Below, in pieces: positions 27,076 through 37,040 of a stretch of 64,000 nucleotides of DNA. The stretch comes from Paracoccus sanguinis (GTDB lineage: Bacteria; Pseudomonadota; Alphaproteobacteria; Rhodobacterales; Rhodobacteraceae), in assembly GCF_900106665.1 (NCBI RefSeq), contig NZ_FNNA01000007.1:1-64000 (forward strand). Direction: 5' to 3'. Both the position numbers and the translations under genes were made by a program. The notes beneath the pieces are model-generated. The model had not been told where the DNA came from. It saw only the letters and a list, made by a program, of their open reading frames with translations, and ran no database searches. The stretch's first letter is position 1, and each line of letters opens with the position of its first letter.

Positions 27076-27914
27076 AACCCGCCCTCTTCGCCGCCCTTCT
27101 GCTCGCCGCGCCCGCCGCGGCTGAGACGGTCGCCGTGAACGGCCACGAGGTCTGGTACGAGGTCCACGGCGACCTCGGCTCCGGCAGGACCCCGGTGCTG
27201 GTGCTGCACGGCGGCATGATGACCATCGAGTCGAGCTTCGGCGCGCTGATCCCCGGCCTCGCGCAGGACCGCCCGGTGATCGGCGTCGAGCAGCAGGGCC
27301 ACGGCCACACCTCCGACTACGACGGCCCGATGAGCTTCGCCGCGATGCGCGACGACACGCTGGCGGTGCTGGACGCGCTGAAGGTGCCGCGCGCCCATGT
27401 CGTGGGCTTCTCGATGGGCGGGATGCTGGGGCTGGACCTCGCCATGAGCGCGCCCGAGCGGGTCGCCTCGCTCACCGCGATCTCGGCCAGCCACCAGCCC
27501 GAGGGGTTCCTGCCCGAACTGGTGCGGATGAACCGCGAGCCGGGCTTCACCCCGCCGCCCGAGGTCGCGGCGCTGCTGCCGACGCCGGCCGACTTCGCCG
27601 CCATGTCGGCGGACCTGGCCGCCAAGAACCCCGGCGGCGCGGCGGCGGTGGCGCGGACGATGACGGAAACGGCCGCCTTCATCGGCTCGGACTGGGGGGC
27701 GCCCGACGCGCGGCTGGCGGCGGTGACGGCGCCCACGCTGATCCTGATCGGCGACCGCGACTTCATCCGGCCCGAGTTCGCCGTCCACATGGCCCGCACC
27801 CTGCCCGGCGCGTGGCTCGGCATCCTGCCCGACACCACGCACCTGACCATCCTCGCCCGCCCCGAGCTGCCCGGCCTGATCGCCGCACGGATCGCGGCGG
27901 CCGAGGCGCCCTGA
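27072..27914 (+). CDS. Exported alpha/beta hydrolase
   Basis: A 280-residue alpha/beta hydrolase with an N-terminal signal peptide (residues 1-17, ending AAA), so it is likely periplasmic. The oxyanion loop is in VLHGGMM, the nucleophile serine in GFSMGGMLG, the acid in GDRDFI and the histidine in TTHLT. The reaction is not predictable beyond esterase, lipase or haloperoxidase-like. It is the last gene of the HxlR-linked cluster. Confidence 0.85.
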   Translation: MKPALFAALLLAAPAAAETVAVNGHEVWYEVHGDLGSGRTPVLVLHGGMMTIESSFGALIPGLAQDRPVIGVEQQGHGHTSDYDGPMSFAAMRDDTLAVLDALKVPRAHVVGFSMGGMLGLDLAMSAPERVASLTAISASHQPEGFLPELVRMNREPGFTPPPEVAALLPTPADFAAMSADLAAKNPGGAAAVARTMTETAAFIGSDWGAPDARLAAVTAPTLILIGDRDFIRPEFAVHMARTLPGAWLGILPDTTHLTILARPELPGLIAARIAAAEAP

Positions 27915-27928
27915 CGCCCCCCCGTCGC

Positions 27929-28124
27929 CGCCCCCGTCGCGGCTTGGCGTTTCCCGCCCCAGCGGCTAATCCGGTCGGCGACCGAAAGGATGCCGACCGA
28001 TGACCATGGACAAGAGTTTCGACGCCCCCGTCGCGGCTTGGCGTTTCCCGCCCCAGCGGCTAATCCGGTCGGCGACCGAAAGGATGCCGACCGATGACCA
28101 TGGACAAGAGTTTCGACGCCCCCG
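27929..28124 (+). repeat. 94-bp tandem duplication spanning the valS start
   Basis: Positions 27929-28030 are identical to 28023-28124, a direct tandem duplication with period 94. The unit contains the upstream region, AAAGGA Shine-Dalgarno, the start ATGACCATGG and the first codons of valS. As 94 is not a multiple of three, the first start (28000) reads out of frame with valS. No tRNA or hairpin explains it. It is either a recent duplication or an assembly artefact. Confidence 0.9.
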
Positions 28125-31100
28125 CCGCCGAGGCGCGCATCGCCGCCGAGTGGGAACGCTCCAACGCCTTTGCCGCAGGCGCCAACGCCCGGCCGGGGGC
28201 CCCGGCGTTCTCGGTCGTCATCCCGCCGCCGAACGTCACCGGCAGCCTGCACATCGGCCACGCGCTGAACAACACGCTGCAGGACATCCTTGTCCGCTGG
28301 CACCGGATGCGCGGCTTCGACGTGCTGTGGCAGCCCGGACAGGACCACGCCGGCATCGCCACCCAGATGGTGGTTGAGCGCCGGATGGCCGAGCGCGGCG
28401 AGCCGAACCGGCGCGAGATCGGCCGCGAGGCCTTCACCCGCGCGATCTGGGACTGGAAGGCCGAGTCGGGCGGCACGATCATCGGGCAGTTGAAGCGGCT
28501 CGGCGCCTCGCTCGACTGGTCGCGCAACGCCTTCACCATGTCCGGCGCCCCCGGCGCGCCCGCGGGCGAAGAGGGGAACTTCCACGACGCGGTGATCCGC
28601 GTGTTCGTGGCGCTCTACGACAAGGGGATCATCTACCGCGGCAAGCGGCTGGTGAACTGGGACCCGCATTTCGAGACCGCGATTTCCGATCTCGAGGTCG
28701 AGAACCGCGAGGTGGACGGGCAGATGTGGCACTTCCGCTATCCGCTCGCGGGCGGCGAGACCTACGAATACGTGGAGCGCGACGCCGACGGGAACGTGAC
28801 CCTGCGCGAGACGCGCGACTACATCTCGATCGCCACGACCCGGCCCGAGACGATGCTGGGCGACGGCGCGGTGGCCGTACACCCCTCGGACGCGCGCTAT
28901 GCGCCGATCGTGGGCAAGCTCTGCGAGATCCCGGTGGGGCCCAAGGAACACCGCCGGCTCATCCCGATCATCACCGACGACTATCCCGACCCCAGCTTCG
29001 GCTCGGGCGCGGTGAAGATCACCGGGGCGCATGACTTCAACGACTACGGCGTGGCGCAGCGCAACGGCATCCCGCTTTACGCGCTGATGGACGGCAAGGG
29101 GGCGATGCGCGACGACGGGCTGTCCTATGCCGACAGCGCCGCCATCGCCACCCGCGCCGCCCGCGGCGAGGACGTGGGCGACGTGACCGAGGTGAACCTC
29201 GTCCCCGAGCATCTGCGTGGCCTCGACCGCTACGCGGCACGCAAGCTGGTGGTGGACGAGATCAACGCCGAGGGGCTGGCCGTCACCGACGCCGAGGGCG
29301 CGCCCTACGTCGAGCAGAAGAAGATCATGCAGCCCTTCGGCGACCGCTCGGGCGTGGTGATCGAGCCGATGCTGACCGACCAGTGGTTCGTGGACACCGC
29401 CCGGATCGTGCAGCCCGCCATCGATGCGGTCCGCGACGGGCGCACCCGGATCATCCCCGAGCAGCATGAGAAGGTCTATTTCCACTGGCTCGAGAACATC
29501 GAGCCGTGGACGATCAGCCGCCAGCTCTGGTGGGGGCACCAGATCCCGGTGTGGTATGGCCTCAGCCTCGGCGCCGAGACCTATCACGACGACGAGGGCG
29601 ACAGCGCCATCGACCCGTCCGAGATGTTCCGCCTGCTGAACGAGGACCGGCTGGTGCGCCCGGGCGAGGTCCAGCACTGCGCCGCGAGCTTCGCCGAGGT
29701 CGCGCCGCGCTTCGACGACGTGCTGGCCGGGCTGCCCGCCCCGCTGCACGGCGCGCGGGTGATCGAGGTCGCCGACCGCGCGGCGGCGGTCCACGCCTTC
29801 GCGCTGGGCTTGGGCGAATACGAGATCGACCGCGACCCGACCCGGCTGGTCTATCCAGTCTGGCGCGACCCCGACGTGCTCGACACGTGGTTCTCGTCCG
29901 GCCTCTGGCCCATCGGGACGCTCGGATGGCCCGCCGACACGCCCGAGCTGCGCCGCTATTTCCCCACCGACACGCTCATCACCGGGTTCGACATCATCTT
30001 CTTCTGGGTCGCCCGGATGATGATGATGCAGCTCGAGCTGACCGGCGAGGTGCCGTTCCGCACCGTCTATGTCCACGGGCTGGTGCGCGACGAAAAGGGC
30101 GCCAAGATGTCCAAGTCCAAGGGCAACGTGATCGACCCCTTGACGCTGATCGACGATTACGGCGCCGACGCGCTGCGCTTCACGCTGACCTCGATGGCGG
30201 CGATGGGCCGCGATCCGAAGCTGGGTCCGAAGCACGTCGAGGCGAACCGCAACTTCGTCACCAAGATCTGGAACGCCACCCGCTTTGCTGAGATGAACGG
30301 CGTCTTCGCCGCCCCCCGCGCGGGCACGCCCACCCCCCGGCACACCGTCAACCGCTGGATCATGGGCGAGACGGCGCGCGCCCGCCTCGCCTTTGACGAG
30401 GCGCTGGCCGCCTATCGCTTCAACGACGCGGCGCAGGGGCTTTACGCCTTCGTCTGGGGCAAGCTCTGCGACTGGTATGTCGAGTTCGCCAAGCCCCTGT
30501 TCGATGGCGACCACGCCGCGGAAACCCGCGCCACGATGGCCTGGGTCATCGACCAGGCGGTGACGCTGCTGCACCCGGTGATGCCTTTCGTCACCGAGGA
30601 CATCTGGGCCCTGACCGGCACCCGCGACCGGATGCTCGTGCACGGCGACTGGCCCGAGTATGGGGCCGAGCTGATCGACGCCGAGGCCGACCGGCAGATG
30701 AACTGGGTGATCGGGCTGATCGAGGCGCTGCGCTCGGCCCGGGCACAGATGGGGGTGCCGGCGGGCGCCAAGCTCGACCTGATCGTGACCGAGGCCGATG
30801 CCGCGGCCCGCGCTGCGCTTTCCGCCAACGCCCCGCTGATCGAGCGGCTGGCGCGGGTGAACCCGGCCCGCGACGGCGCGCCCGGCCGCGGGATGATCGC
30901 GGTCGCGGCACCCGGCGCGTCCTTCGCCCTGCCCATCGGCGAGGTGATCGACGCCGCCGCCGAGACCGCGCGCCTCAGGAAGGCCGCCGAGAAGGCCGCG
31001 AAGGACGCGGGCGGGCTGCGCGGCCGGCTCGGCAACCCGAAGTTCGTCGAGAACGCCGACCCCGAGGTGATCGAGGAGACGCGCGCCAAGCTCGCCGATC

Positions 31101-31156
31101 TGGACGAGGAGATCGCCCGCCTCAACGCCGCCGTCGCGCAGCTCTCCGCCTTCTGA
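28094..31156 (+). CDS. valS: Valyl-tRNA synthetase
   Basis: A 1020-residue class Ia aminoacyl-tRNA synthetase that charges tRNA-Val in the cytoplasm. The HIGH motif is in [17 protein letters not shown], the editing-domain markers include [10 protein letters not shown], and the KMSKS motif is AKMSKSKGN. The C-terminal coiled coil, which grips the tRNA elbow, ends in [14 protein letters not shown]. It is longer than E. coli ValS (951), mainly through an insertion after the [10 protein letters not shown] segment. The start used is the ATG in the second copy of the duplicated leader, in frame with the conserved protein. The stop overlaps the next gene by one base. Confidence 0.96.
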   Translation: MTMDKSFDAPAAEARIAAEWERSNAFAAGANARPGAPAFSVVIPPPNVTGSLHIGHALNNTLQDILVRWHRMRGFDVLWQPGQDHAGIATQMVVERRMAERGEPNRREIGREAFTRAIWDWKAESGGTIIGQLKRLGASLDWSRNAFTMSGAPGAPAGEEGNFHDAVIRVFVALYDKGIIYRGKRLVNWDPHFETAISDLEVENREVDGQMWHFRYPLAGGETYEYVERDADGNVTLRETRDYISIATTRPETMLGDGAVAVHPSDARYAPIVGKLCEIPVGPKEHRRLIPIITDDYPDPSFGSGAVKITGAHDFNDYGVAQRNGIPLYALMDGKGAMRDDGLSYADSAAIATRAARGEDVGDVTEVNLVPEHLRGLDRYAARKLVVDEINAEGLAVTDAEGAPYVEQKKIMQPFGDRSGVVIEPMLTDQWFVDTARIVQPAIDAVRDGRTRIIPEQHEKVYFHWLENIEPWTISRQLWWGHQIPVWYGLSLGAETYHDDEGDSAIDPSEMFRLLNEDRLVRPGEVQHCAASFAEVAPRFDDVLAGLPAPLHGARVIEVADRAAAVHAFALGLGEYEIDRDPTRLVYPVWRDPDVLDTWFSSGLWPIGTLGWPADTPELRRYFPTDTLITGFDIIFFWVARMMMMQLELTGEVPFRTVYVHGLVRDEKGAKMSKSKGNVIDPLTLIDDYGADALRFTLTSMAAMGRDPKLGPKHVEANRNFVTKIWNATRFAEMNGVFAAPRAGTPTPRHTVNRWIMGETARARLAFDEALAAYRFNDAAQGLYAFVWGKLCDWYVEFAKPLFDGDHAAETRATMAWVIDQAVTLLHPVMPFVTEDIWALTGTRDRMLVHGDWPEYGAELIDAEADRQMNWVIGLIEALRSARAQMGVPAGAKLDLIVTEADAAARAALSANAPLIERLARVNPARDGAPGRGMIAVAAPGASFALPIGEVIDAAAETARLRKAAEKAAKDAGGLRGRLGNPKFVENADPEVIEETRAKLADLDEEIARLNAAVAQLSAF

Positions 31157-31476
31157 TGCACTGGTTCGAGCGGATCGCCCAGCGGGCCATCGACAAGGCG
31201 GCGGCCGAGGGCAAGCTGTCGGGTCTGGCCGGCGAGGGGCGGCCGCTCGACCCCGAGCGGCTGCGCGAAAGCGCCGACGACGTGCTGCACCGGATGATGG
31301 CCGACGGCGGCTTCCTGCCGCCCGAGGTGACGCTCGCCCGCGAGATCGAGGCGCAGCGGGCGGTGCTGGACCAGATCGAGGACGAGGCCGAGCGCCGCGC
31401 GCTGCAACGCCGGATCGCGCTGATGGAACTCAAGCGCAACGTCGCCGCCGACGCCCGCCGCCGGGCGATGCGCTAG
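31156..31476 (+). CDS. DUF1992 (DnaJ homologue subfamily C28-like) protein
   Basis: A 106-residue cytoplasmic protein matching the DUF1992 domain, a short helical region also found in DnaJC28. The family hallmark is WFERIAQRAIDKAAAEGKLSGLAGEGRPL at the N-terminus. The rest is charged helix. No J domain is present. Its function is unknown. It overlaps valS by one base (TGATG) and the convergent FAD oxidoreductase gene by four. Confidence 0.85.
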   Translation: MHWFERIAQRAIDKAAAEGKLSGLAGEGRPLDPERLRESADDVLHRMMADGGFLPPEVTLAREIEAQRAVLDQIEDEAERRALQRRIALMELKRNVAADARRRAMR

Positions 31477-32519
31477 GCGGGGCGCTCATCTGGGTGGAAC
31501 CCGGCGGGGATGCGGTCCGCGCCGGTCAGCAGCAGGTCAGCCAGCATCCCGGCCACCGGCGGGGCCATCGCGAAGCCGATCTTGAACCCGCCGTTGGCGA
31601 TGAAATGCCCCGGCCGCCCCGGCCACGCGCCCACCAGCGGCGCGCGCGAGAGGGCGCGCGGCCGCACCCCCGCCCAGCGGTCGATCACCTCGGCCCCTGC
31701 CAGCGCCGGGCAGATCGCCACCGCCCTGGCGATCAGCGCATCAAGCTGCGCGTCGGGGCCGGGGGTCACCGCGTCCCGCTCGCTCGTCGAGCCGATGGCC
31801 ACGGTGCCGTCGGCGTGGGGCACGATGTGCAGCCCGTCCGCGAAGACCTGCGGCGCGTCGGGCGCGGCGAAGCCCAGCAGCGCCGACTGGCCCTTGACAC
31901 CGTTTCCCATCGCCCGCCCCAGATCGGCCGAGAGGTCCGCCAGCCCCGGCGCGCCCGTGGCCCAGATCACCGGCCCGCCGCCTGCATCCAGCCGGTCGGG
32001 GTGCTGCGCGCCCGCGCCCTCGACGATCTCTCCGCCCGCCGCCCGGATTGCCGCCGCCAGCGCCGCCAGCGCCCGGCGCGGCGCGATCCGCGCGGTGATG
32101 TCGTCGGCCAGCCATCCGGTCGCGCTGTCCGGGACCAGCGGCCCCCGCGGCGCGGCCTCGCGCCACATCGCGAACCCGCGCCACCGCGCCCTGGCCGCGG
32201 CGATGCGGTCGTCCAGCGCCGGCCCCTCGACCAGCGGTTGCAGCCGCCCGGTGCGGCCGTAACCCGGATCGACCCCGCCCGCGGCGGCGACCTCGGCCCA
32301 CCAGCCCTCAGCGGCCACCAGCGCGTCGCGCTGCAGCGCCTTCTTGTCGTTCCACGGCTCGGGCACATGCGGCGCGAGCGCCCCCACCGTGCCGCCCGAG
32401 GAGCCCGCGCCGAGCCGGTCGGCCTCGATCAGCCGCACCCGCGCGCCGCGGCGCGCCAGTTCCCACGCGCAGGCCAAGCCGAAGATCCCGCCGCCGACCA
32501 CTGTGATCCCGCTTGCCAC
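31473..32519 (-). CDS. FAD-dependent oxidoreductase (DAO family, MnmC2/ThiO-like)
   Basis: A 348-residue flavoprotein of the D-amino-acid oxidase fold. The FAD motif TVVGGGIFGLACAWELARRGA is at the N-terminus, and the C-terminal FAD contact is IANGGFKIGFAMAPP. A GTG at 32519 was chosen because the FAD motif follows at once. The gene is divergent by 48 bases from mnmD. In E. coli these two activities form the two halves of MnmC, so this is probably the oxidase half, which removes the carboxymethyl group of cmnm5s2U in tRNA. A glycine oxidase (ThiO) role is the alternative. Confidence 0.8.
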   Translation of the reverse strand: MASGITVVGGGIFGLACAWELARRGARVRLIEADRLGAGSSGGTVGALAPHVPEPWNDKKALQRDALVAAEGWWAEVAAAGGVDPGYGRTGRLQPLVEGPALDDRIAAARARWRGFAMWREAAPRGPLVPDSATGWLADDITARIAPRRALAALAAAIRAAGGEIVEGAGAQHPDRLDAGGGPVIWATGAPGLADLSADLGRAMGNGVKGQSALLGFAAPDAPQVFADGLHIVPHADGTVAIGSTSERDAVTPGPDAQLDALIARAVAICPALAGAEVIDRWAGVRPRALSRAPLVGAWPGRPGHFIANGGFKIGFAMAPPVAGMLADLLLTGADRIPAGFHPDERPA

Positions 32520-32567
32520 CGCCGCGCGTCCCCGCCAATGCCACCCAAGGCGGCAGGAGTAGCGCGA

Positions 32568-33266
32568 ATGACCCCCAGCGAGCAATCGGGCGACCAGATG
32601 GGCGGGGCGTCGGGCGAGGAATCTGGCCTCGACTGGCGGGCGACCGGGGCGGGCGAGATTCCCGTCTCGCGCCGCTTCGACGACCCGTTCTTCAGCCTTG
32701 CCGGGGGGCTGGACGAGACGCGGCACGTGTTCCTTTCGGGCAACGACCTGCCCGCCCGGCTGGTGCCCGGCTTCCACGTCGCCGAGACGGGGTTCGGCAC
32801 CGGGCTGAACCTGCTCGCGCTGGCCGAGGTGGCGCGCGTCCCGGTCCGCTTCACCAGCTTCGAGGCCTTTCCGCTGAGCGCGGCCGACCTGTCCCGCGCC
32901 CACGCCGCCTTTCCCGCCCTCGCGCCGCTCTCGGCCGAGCTGCAGGCGGGCTGGGGGCAGCCCACCTTCACCGTGGGATCGGTGACGGCGACGGTGATCG
33001 TGGGCGACGCGCGCGAGACGCTGGCGGCGTGGGACGGGCGGGCGGATGCGTGGTTCCTCGACGGATTCTCACCGGCCCGGAACCCCGAGCTGTGGGGCCC
33101 CGACCTGATGGCGCAGGTCGCGCGCCACACCGCTCCCGGCGGCAGCTTCGCCACCTACACCGCCGCGGGTCACGTCCGCCGCGCGCTCTCCGAGGCCGGG
33201 TTCGCGGTCAGTCGCGCGCCGGGCTTCGCCGGCAAGCGCCACATGAGCCGCGGCGTGCTGGCCTAG
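32568..33266 (+). CDS. mnmD: tRNA 5-methylaminomethyl-2-thiouridine methyltransferase (MnmD)
   Basis: A 232-residue SAM-dependent methyltransferase of the MnmC N-terminal family, acting on the wobble uridine of several tRNAs. The SAM-binding motif is VAETGFGTGLNLL (about residues 75-87), and the family signature AWFLDGFSPARNPELW follows near residue 160. HMSRGVLA closes the protein. It is a stand-alone methyltransferase domain; the oxidase half is encoded divergently next to it. AGGAGT precedes the ATG. Its end overlaps the convergent rhomboid gene by four bases. Confidence 0.92.
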   Translation: MTPSEQSGDQMGGASGEESGLDWRATGAGEIPVSRRFDDPFFSLAGGLDETRHVFLSGNDLPARLVPGFHVAETGFGTGLNLLALAEVARVPVRFTSFEAFPLSAADLSRAHAAFPALAPLSAELQAGWGQPTFTVGSVTATVIVGDARETLAAWDGRADAWFLDGFSPARNPELWGPDLMAQVARHTAPGGSFATYTAAGHVRRALSEAGFAVSRAPGFAGKRHMSRGVLA

Positions 33267-33988
33267 CGGCGCACCTGCGGGATGCGCGTCGGCGCGTAGT
33301 CGAGCGGCAGGTGCGGGGGCCGCCCCCGCGTGACCGCCCAGAAGACGGTGCCGCCGCGGCGGAAGAACAGCGGCAGCGTCAGCACGAGGCCCGCGGCGAA
33401 GCCCCCGGCGTGGGCCCAATAGGCCACCCCGGCCTCGCCCCCGTGCATGGCGTAGCCCGAGAACACCTGCACCCCGAACCAGACCGCCAGCATCACCCAG
33501 GCGGGGATGGTGAACACCTTGATCAGGATGATGATGATCGCCACCACGTCCACCTTGGCCTTGGGGAAGAGCAGCAGATACCCTCCCATCACCCCGGCGA
33601 TGGCGCCCGAGGCGCCGACCATCGGGATGCCTTCGGACGGGTCGGCGGCGATCTGGAACCCCGCCGCCGCCAGCCCGCAGGCGAGGTAGAAGGCGAGGAA
33701 CCCGAAATGCCCCATCTGGTCCTCGAGGTTGTCGCCGAAGATCCACAGGAACAGCATGTTGCCCGCGATGTGCAGCAGCCCCGCGTGCAGGAACATGTGG
33801 GTGACGAGGCCCCACAGATGCGCGCCGTTGGTGACGGCGACGGGGTAGAGGGCCAGATCCTCCCACAGCCCCTCCATCCCGCCGCCCCATGGCATGGTGA
33901 GCAGGAACATCACCACGTTGACGAAGATCAGCCCGATGGTGACGTACGGCGTCGTCTCGGAGGGGTTGTGGTCGCGGATCGGGAACAT
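33263..33988 (-). CDS. Rhomboid-family intramembrane serine protease
   Basis: A 241-residue integral membrane protein with six or more helices. The catalytic serine is in MVGASGAIAGVMGGYL and the catalytic histidine in YWAHAGGFAAGLVL. The conserved HLWGLVTHMFLHAGLLHIAGNMLFLWIFG loop and helix are intact, so an active protease is expected. It starts MFPIRDHNPSE, typical for the alphaproteobacterial subgroup. Substrates are unknown. It is convergent with mnmD. Confidence 0.93.
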   Translation of the reverse strand: MFPIRDHNPSETTPYVTIGLIFVNVVMFLLTMPWGGGMEGLWEDLALYPVAVTNGAHLWGLVTHMFLHAGLLHIAGNMLFLWIFGDNLEDQMGHFGFLAFYLACGLAAAGFQIAADPSEGIPMVGASGAIAGVMGGYLLLFPKAKVDVVAIIIILIKVFTIPAWVMLAVWFGVQVFSGYAMHGGEAGVAYWAHAGGFAAGLVLTLPLFFRRGGTVFWAVTRGRPPHLPLDYAPTRIPQVRR

Positions 33989-34124
33989 GAGGGGCCTTGG
34001 GCTGACGGGTGCAGGGCGAACGCGGGCGGGGCGGCAAGGTTGCAGTCCGGTGCCCGCCCGGCGTGATCCGGCACCGGCGCGCGGCTGGCGTCAAGGCCGG
34101 GGCCGCGGTCCCGGCCTGACGAGG

Positions 34125-34532
34125 TCAGGGCGCAGGCGCGGGCCCGAGGCGGACGACGGGCCGCCCGGCCGCGGTCAGGTCGAGCTGCCCGCCCGGCTGC
34201 GGGGCCGCGCCATCCACCCGACCGAGGGCCGCGTGCAGCAGGGCGTCGAACTCCATCGCCGCGGGGGCGCAGGCCATCAGCGTGGCGCCCAACGGGCCGA
34301 TGCGGACCGGCGGCGTGATCTGGCCGGGACCGAAGAACCCGTTGCAGGCGCCGGTGCCGCTCACTCGGCCGCCCGGCTCGAACCGGATCACCGGCAAGGT
34401 GCCCTGCGGCGGCCGCGCCTCGCCCACCGACAGCACTCGCCAGGCTTCGGGGCCGCCCGGCACGGCGGGGCCGGTCGGCGCGCAGGCGGCGAGCAGCGGC
34501 AGGATCAGGACAGGCAGAACGGGCAGTCGCAT
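34125..34532 (-). CDS. META-domain lipoprotein (HslJ-like)
   Basis: A 135-residue predicted lipoprotein. The signal peptide MRLPVLPVLILPLLAAC ends in a lipobox with cysteine 17. The mature part is one META domain: WRVLSVGEA, FEPGGRVSGTGACNGFFG and the closing cysteine and alanine helix LMACAPAAMEFDALLHAAL. Related HslJ is heat-induced and linked to novobiocin resistance; others are of unknown role. The start was placed at the signal peptide; 34 upstream residues of the frame are not protein-like. Confidence 0.85.
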   Translation of the reverse strand: MRLPVLPVLILPLLAACAPTGPAVPGGPEAWRVLSVGEARPPQGTLPVIRFEPGGRVSGTGACNGFFGPGQITPPVRIGPLGATLMACAPAAMEFDALLHAALGRVDGAAPQPGGQLDLTAAGRPVVRLGPAPAP

Positions 34533-34742
34533 GGCGGCGCCTTGGCTGGGACACGGGGTGCGGCCATGCTGCCCTGACCCCGTGCGCAGGTAAAGCGGCC
34601 CCCCATGCCGCCCTGCCGGGCGTTCCGTTGGCACGGTGCGTCAGAACGCCGGGGGCGGGGCGATTGTCCCCCCTCGGCGGGGCGGCTAGATTGCGCCCCG
34701 GCGCCCGTTCCGGGGCGCGCGAGCCGCGAGGGGGACCGCCAG

Positions 34743-36068
34743 ATGACCACGATGACCGACCGCAAGAACGCCGCCATCTCGCGCGGCGTGGGGATGACCA
34801 CCCAGATCTACGCCGACCGCGCCGAGAACGCGGAAATCTGGGACAAGGACGGCAAGCGCTACATCGACTTCGCTGCCGGCATCGCGGTCGTGAACACGGG
34901 CCACCGCCACCCCAAGGTGATCCAGGCCGTCAAGGACCAGCTCGACCGCTTCACCCACACCTGCCACCAGGTCGTGCCGTATGAGAACTACGTGGCGCTG
35001 GCCGAGCGGCTGAACCGGCTCGTGCCCGGCGATTTCGAGAAGAAGACCATCTTCGCCACCACCGGCGCCGAGGCGGTCGAGAACGCCGTCAAGATCGCCC
35101 GCTATGCCACCGGGCGCAGCGCCATCGTGGCCTTCACCGGCGCCTTCCACGGCCGCACCTTCATGGGCATGACGCTGACCGGCAAGGTCCAGCCCTACAA
35201 GGCCGGCTTCGGGGCGATGATGCCCGACGTCTATCACCTGCCGTTCCCGAACGACCTCCACGGGGTCAGCCAGGACGACGCGCTCGCGGCGCTCGACAAG
35301 CTCTTCAAGGCCGACGTGGACCCCAGGCGCGTCGCCGCGATCATCGTCGAGCCGGTGCAGGGCGAGGGCGGGTTCTACCCGGTCCCCGCCGGCTTCATGC
35401 AGAAGCTGCGGGCGCTCTGCGACGAGCACGGGATGCTGCTGATCGCCGATGAGGTGCAGACCGGCTTCGCCCGCACCGGCAAGCTGTTCGCGATGGAGCA
35501 TCACGGCGTCGCCGCCGACATCACCACCATGGCCAAGGGGCTGGGCGGCGGCCTGCCGATCTCGGCCGTCACCGGCCGCGCCGAGGTGATGGACGCGCCG
35601 AACCCCGGGGGCCTGGGCGGCACCTACGCCGGCAACCCGCTGGGCGTGGCCGCGGCCCACGCCGTCCTCGACGTGATCGAGGAGGAGGGCCTGTCCGAGC
35701 GCGCCGAGCGGCTGGGCCAGCGCCTCAAGCAGCGGCTCGCCAGCCTGCGCGACGACGTGCCCGAGATCATCGACATCCGCGGCCCCGGCCTGATGAACGC
35801 GGTCGAGTTCAACGTCGCGGGCACCGACACGCCCTCGCCCGAGTTCACCAACAAGGTGCGGGAAGAGGCGCTGACGCGCGGCCTGATCCTGCTGACCTGC
35901 GGCGTCTACGGCAACGTGATCCGCTTCCTGCCGCCGCTGACGGTGCCGGATGCGGTGTTCGACGAGGCGCTGGGGCTGCTCGAGGACTCGATCCGCGCCG
36001 CCCGCGGGCCGGGGGCGCATCAGGCGGCGGAGGACGGCGATCTGGCGCCGGGCCAGCAGGAGTCCTGA
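34743..36068 (+). CDS. gabT: 4-aminobutyrate aminotransferase (GabT-like)
   Basis: A 441-residue class III PLP aminotransferase that moves the amino group of 4-aminobutyrate to 2-oxoglutarate. The PLP lysine lies in TTMAKGLGGGLPISAV. Other markers are ATTGAEAVENAVKIAR, GAFHGRTFMGMTLTGK and IADEVQTGFARTGKLF. Homology to GabT proteins looks high throughout. About 16 residues at the C-terminus exceed the usual end. The start behind GAGGGGG was chosen over a longer frame. No succinate-semialdehyde dehydrogenase gene is adjacent, so related omega-amino acids remain possible substrates. Confidence 0.9.
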   Translation: MTTMTDRKNAAISRGVGMTTQIYADRAENAEIWDKDGKRYIDFAAGIAVVNTGHRHPKVIQAVKDQLDRFTHTCHQVVPYENYVALAERLNRLVPGDFEKKTIFATTGAEAVENAVKIARYATGRSAIVAFTGAFHGRTFMGMTLTGKVQPYKAGFGAMMPDVYHLPFPNDLHGVSQDDALAALDKLFKADVDPRRVAAIIVEPVQGEGGFYPVPAGFMQKLRALCDEHGMLLIADEVQTGFARTGKLFAMEHHGVAADITTMAKGLGGGLPISAVTGRAEVMDAPNPGGLGGTYAGNPLGVAAAHAVLDVIEEEGLSERAERLGQRLKQRLASLRDDVPEIIDIRGPGLMNAVEFNVAGTDTPSPEFTNKVREEALTRGLILLTCGVYGNVIRFLPPLTVPDAVFDEALGLLEDSIRAARGPGAHQAAEDGDLAPGQQES

Positions 36069-36074
36069 GACAAG

Positions 36075-36112
36075 CCGGGGGCTTCGCGCCCCCGGACCCC
36101 CGCGGGATATTT
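36075..36112 (+). repeat. REP-like hairpin element, copy 1
   Basis: CCGGGGGC (36075-36082) and GCCCCCGG (36088-36095) form a perfect 8-bp stem around TTCGC. ACCCCCGCGGGATATTT follows. The 38-base unit recurs in inverse orientation at 47866-47903 with two differences. A partial inverted copy of its tail (AAATATCC, then G-rich) lies near 36175-36190. Right after gabT it may also act as a terminator. Confidence 0.75.
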
Positions 36113-36242
36113 GGGTCCAGCCCGAGGGGGGCTTGTCCGATCCGCGCAGGGATCGGCCACTCAGGCGGTCTCAAATATCCTCGGGGGGAGCGCGGAACGC
36201 GCGCAGGGGGCAGACAGCCCCCTCCGGCGCTCGCGCCGGTTC

Positions 36243-37040
36243 CTAGAGCGCCCCAACCAGCGCCTCGGTCAGCGGCGCATCGGCCTGCGTAAGCCCGGCG
36301 ATCACGTCCATGTGGTGCCGGCCCGGTTCCACCGTCAGCCGCGTCGCGCGCGGCATCCCGGCCCAAGCGTCGGCGATGAGGCGGGACTGGCGCAGGAACA
36401 CCGGGCGCTCGTCGGCGCCGACCCAGACGTGCAGATCGACATGGGCCGCGGGCAGGTGGAAGAGCGGGCTTTCCGCCGCCGCGGTCGCGTCGTCCAGCCC
36501 GAGGTCGCCCGCCATCGCCGTGCGCTGCAACGGGCGCAGGTCGAAAAGGCCCGAGATTGGCAGGCAGCGCGCCACCCGGCTGAGCGACCTGAGCGGGGTG
36601 TCGTCGCAGATCATTCGCGCGGCCAAATGCCCACCCGCCGAGTGTCCGCTCAGCGTGATCGGCCCCGCCACCCGCTCGGCGGCAGCGTCGATCTGGCCCG
36701 CCACGGCGTCGCGCATCTGCCGCAGGCTGGCGGCGGGCGCGAGCGGATAGCCGGGCAGCAGCACCGCCCAGCCCCGCGCCAGCGCGCCGCCCGCGTGGTG
36801 CGAGAACCAGCGGGGCCCGAAGCGCAGCCAGTAGCCGCCGTGGATGAACACGGCGAGGCCCCTGGGCGTGCCGGCGGGAAGGTAGAGCTCGCCGCGCCCC
36901 ACTGTCTCGGGCGGGTGTGCGGCGCGGAAGGCCTCGGCCTCGCCTTCCCACCGGGGGGCGAAGTCCTCGCCGCCGGGGATGTGGGCGACGTTGGCATAGG
37001 CGTCGTCCCAGTCCGTGATCTGCTCGACCCGGTCGCTCAT
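36243..37040 (-). CDS. Alpha/beta hydrolase (kynurenine formamidase-like esterase)
   Basis: A 265-residue alpha/beta hydrolase of the hormone-sensitive-lipase/kynurenine formamidase-like group. The oxyanion-hole motif is [11 protein letters not shown], the nucleophile is in [14 protein letters not shown], and the histidine is in [10 protein letters not shown]. The HGGYW form is shared with arylformamidases, but the substrate cannot be fixed. Its start overlaps the end of the crotonase gene by four bases, so the two are translationally coupled. Confidence 0.85.
   Translation of the reverse strand: MSDRVEQITDWDDAYANVAHIPGGEDFAPRWEGEAEAFRAAHPPETVGRGELYLPAGTPRGLAVFIHGGYWLRFGPRWFSHHAGGALARGWAVLLPGYPLAPAASLRQMRDAVAGQIDAAAERVAGPITLSGHSAGGHLAARMICDDTPLRSLSRVARCLPISGLFDLRPLQRTAMAGDLGLDDATAAAESPLFHLPAAHVDLHVWVGADERPVFLRQSRLIADAWAGMPRATRLTVEPGRHHMDVIAGLTQADAPLTEALVGAL

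Noticed and set aside
28000..28377. Open frame starting at the first copy of the duplicated valS leader
   Set aside because: It reads valS DNA out of frame and exists only because of the 94-bp duplication; kept as a possible regulatory effect, not as a gene.
27317..30643. Minus-strand frame of 1108 codons opposite valS
   Set aside because: Antisense shadow of a clearly recognised gene; low-complexity protein with no family features.
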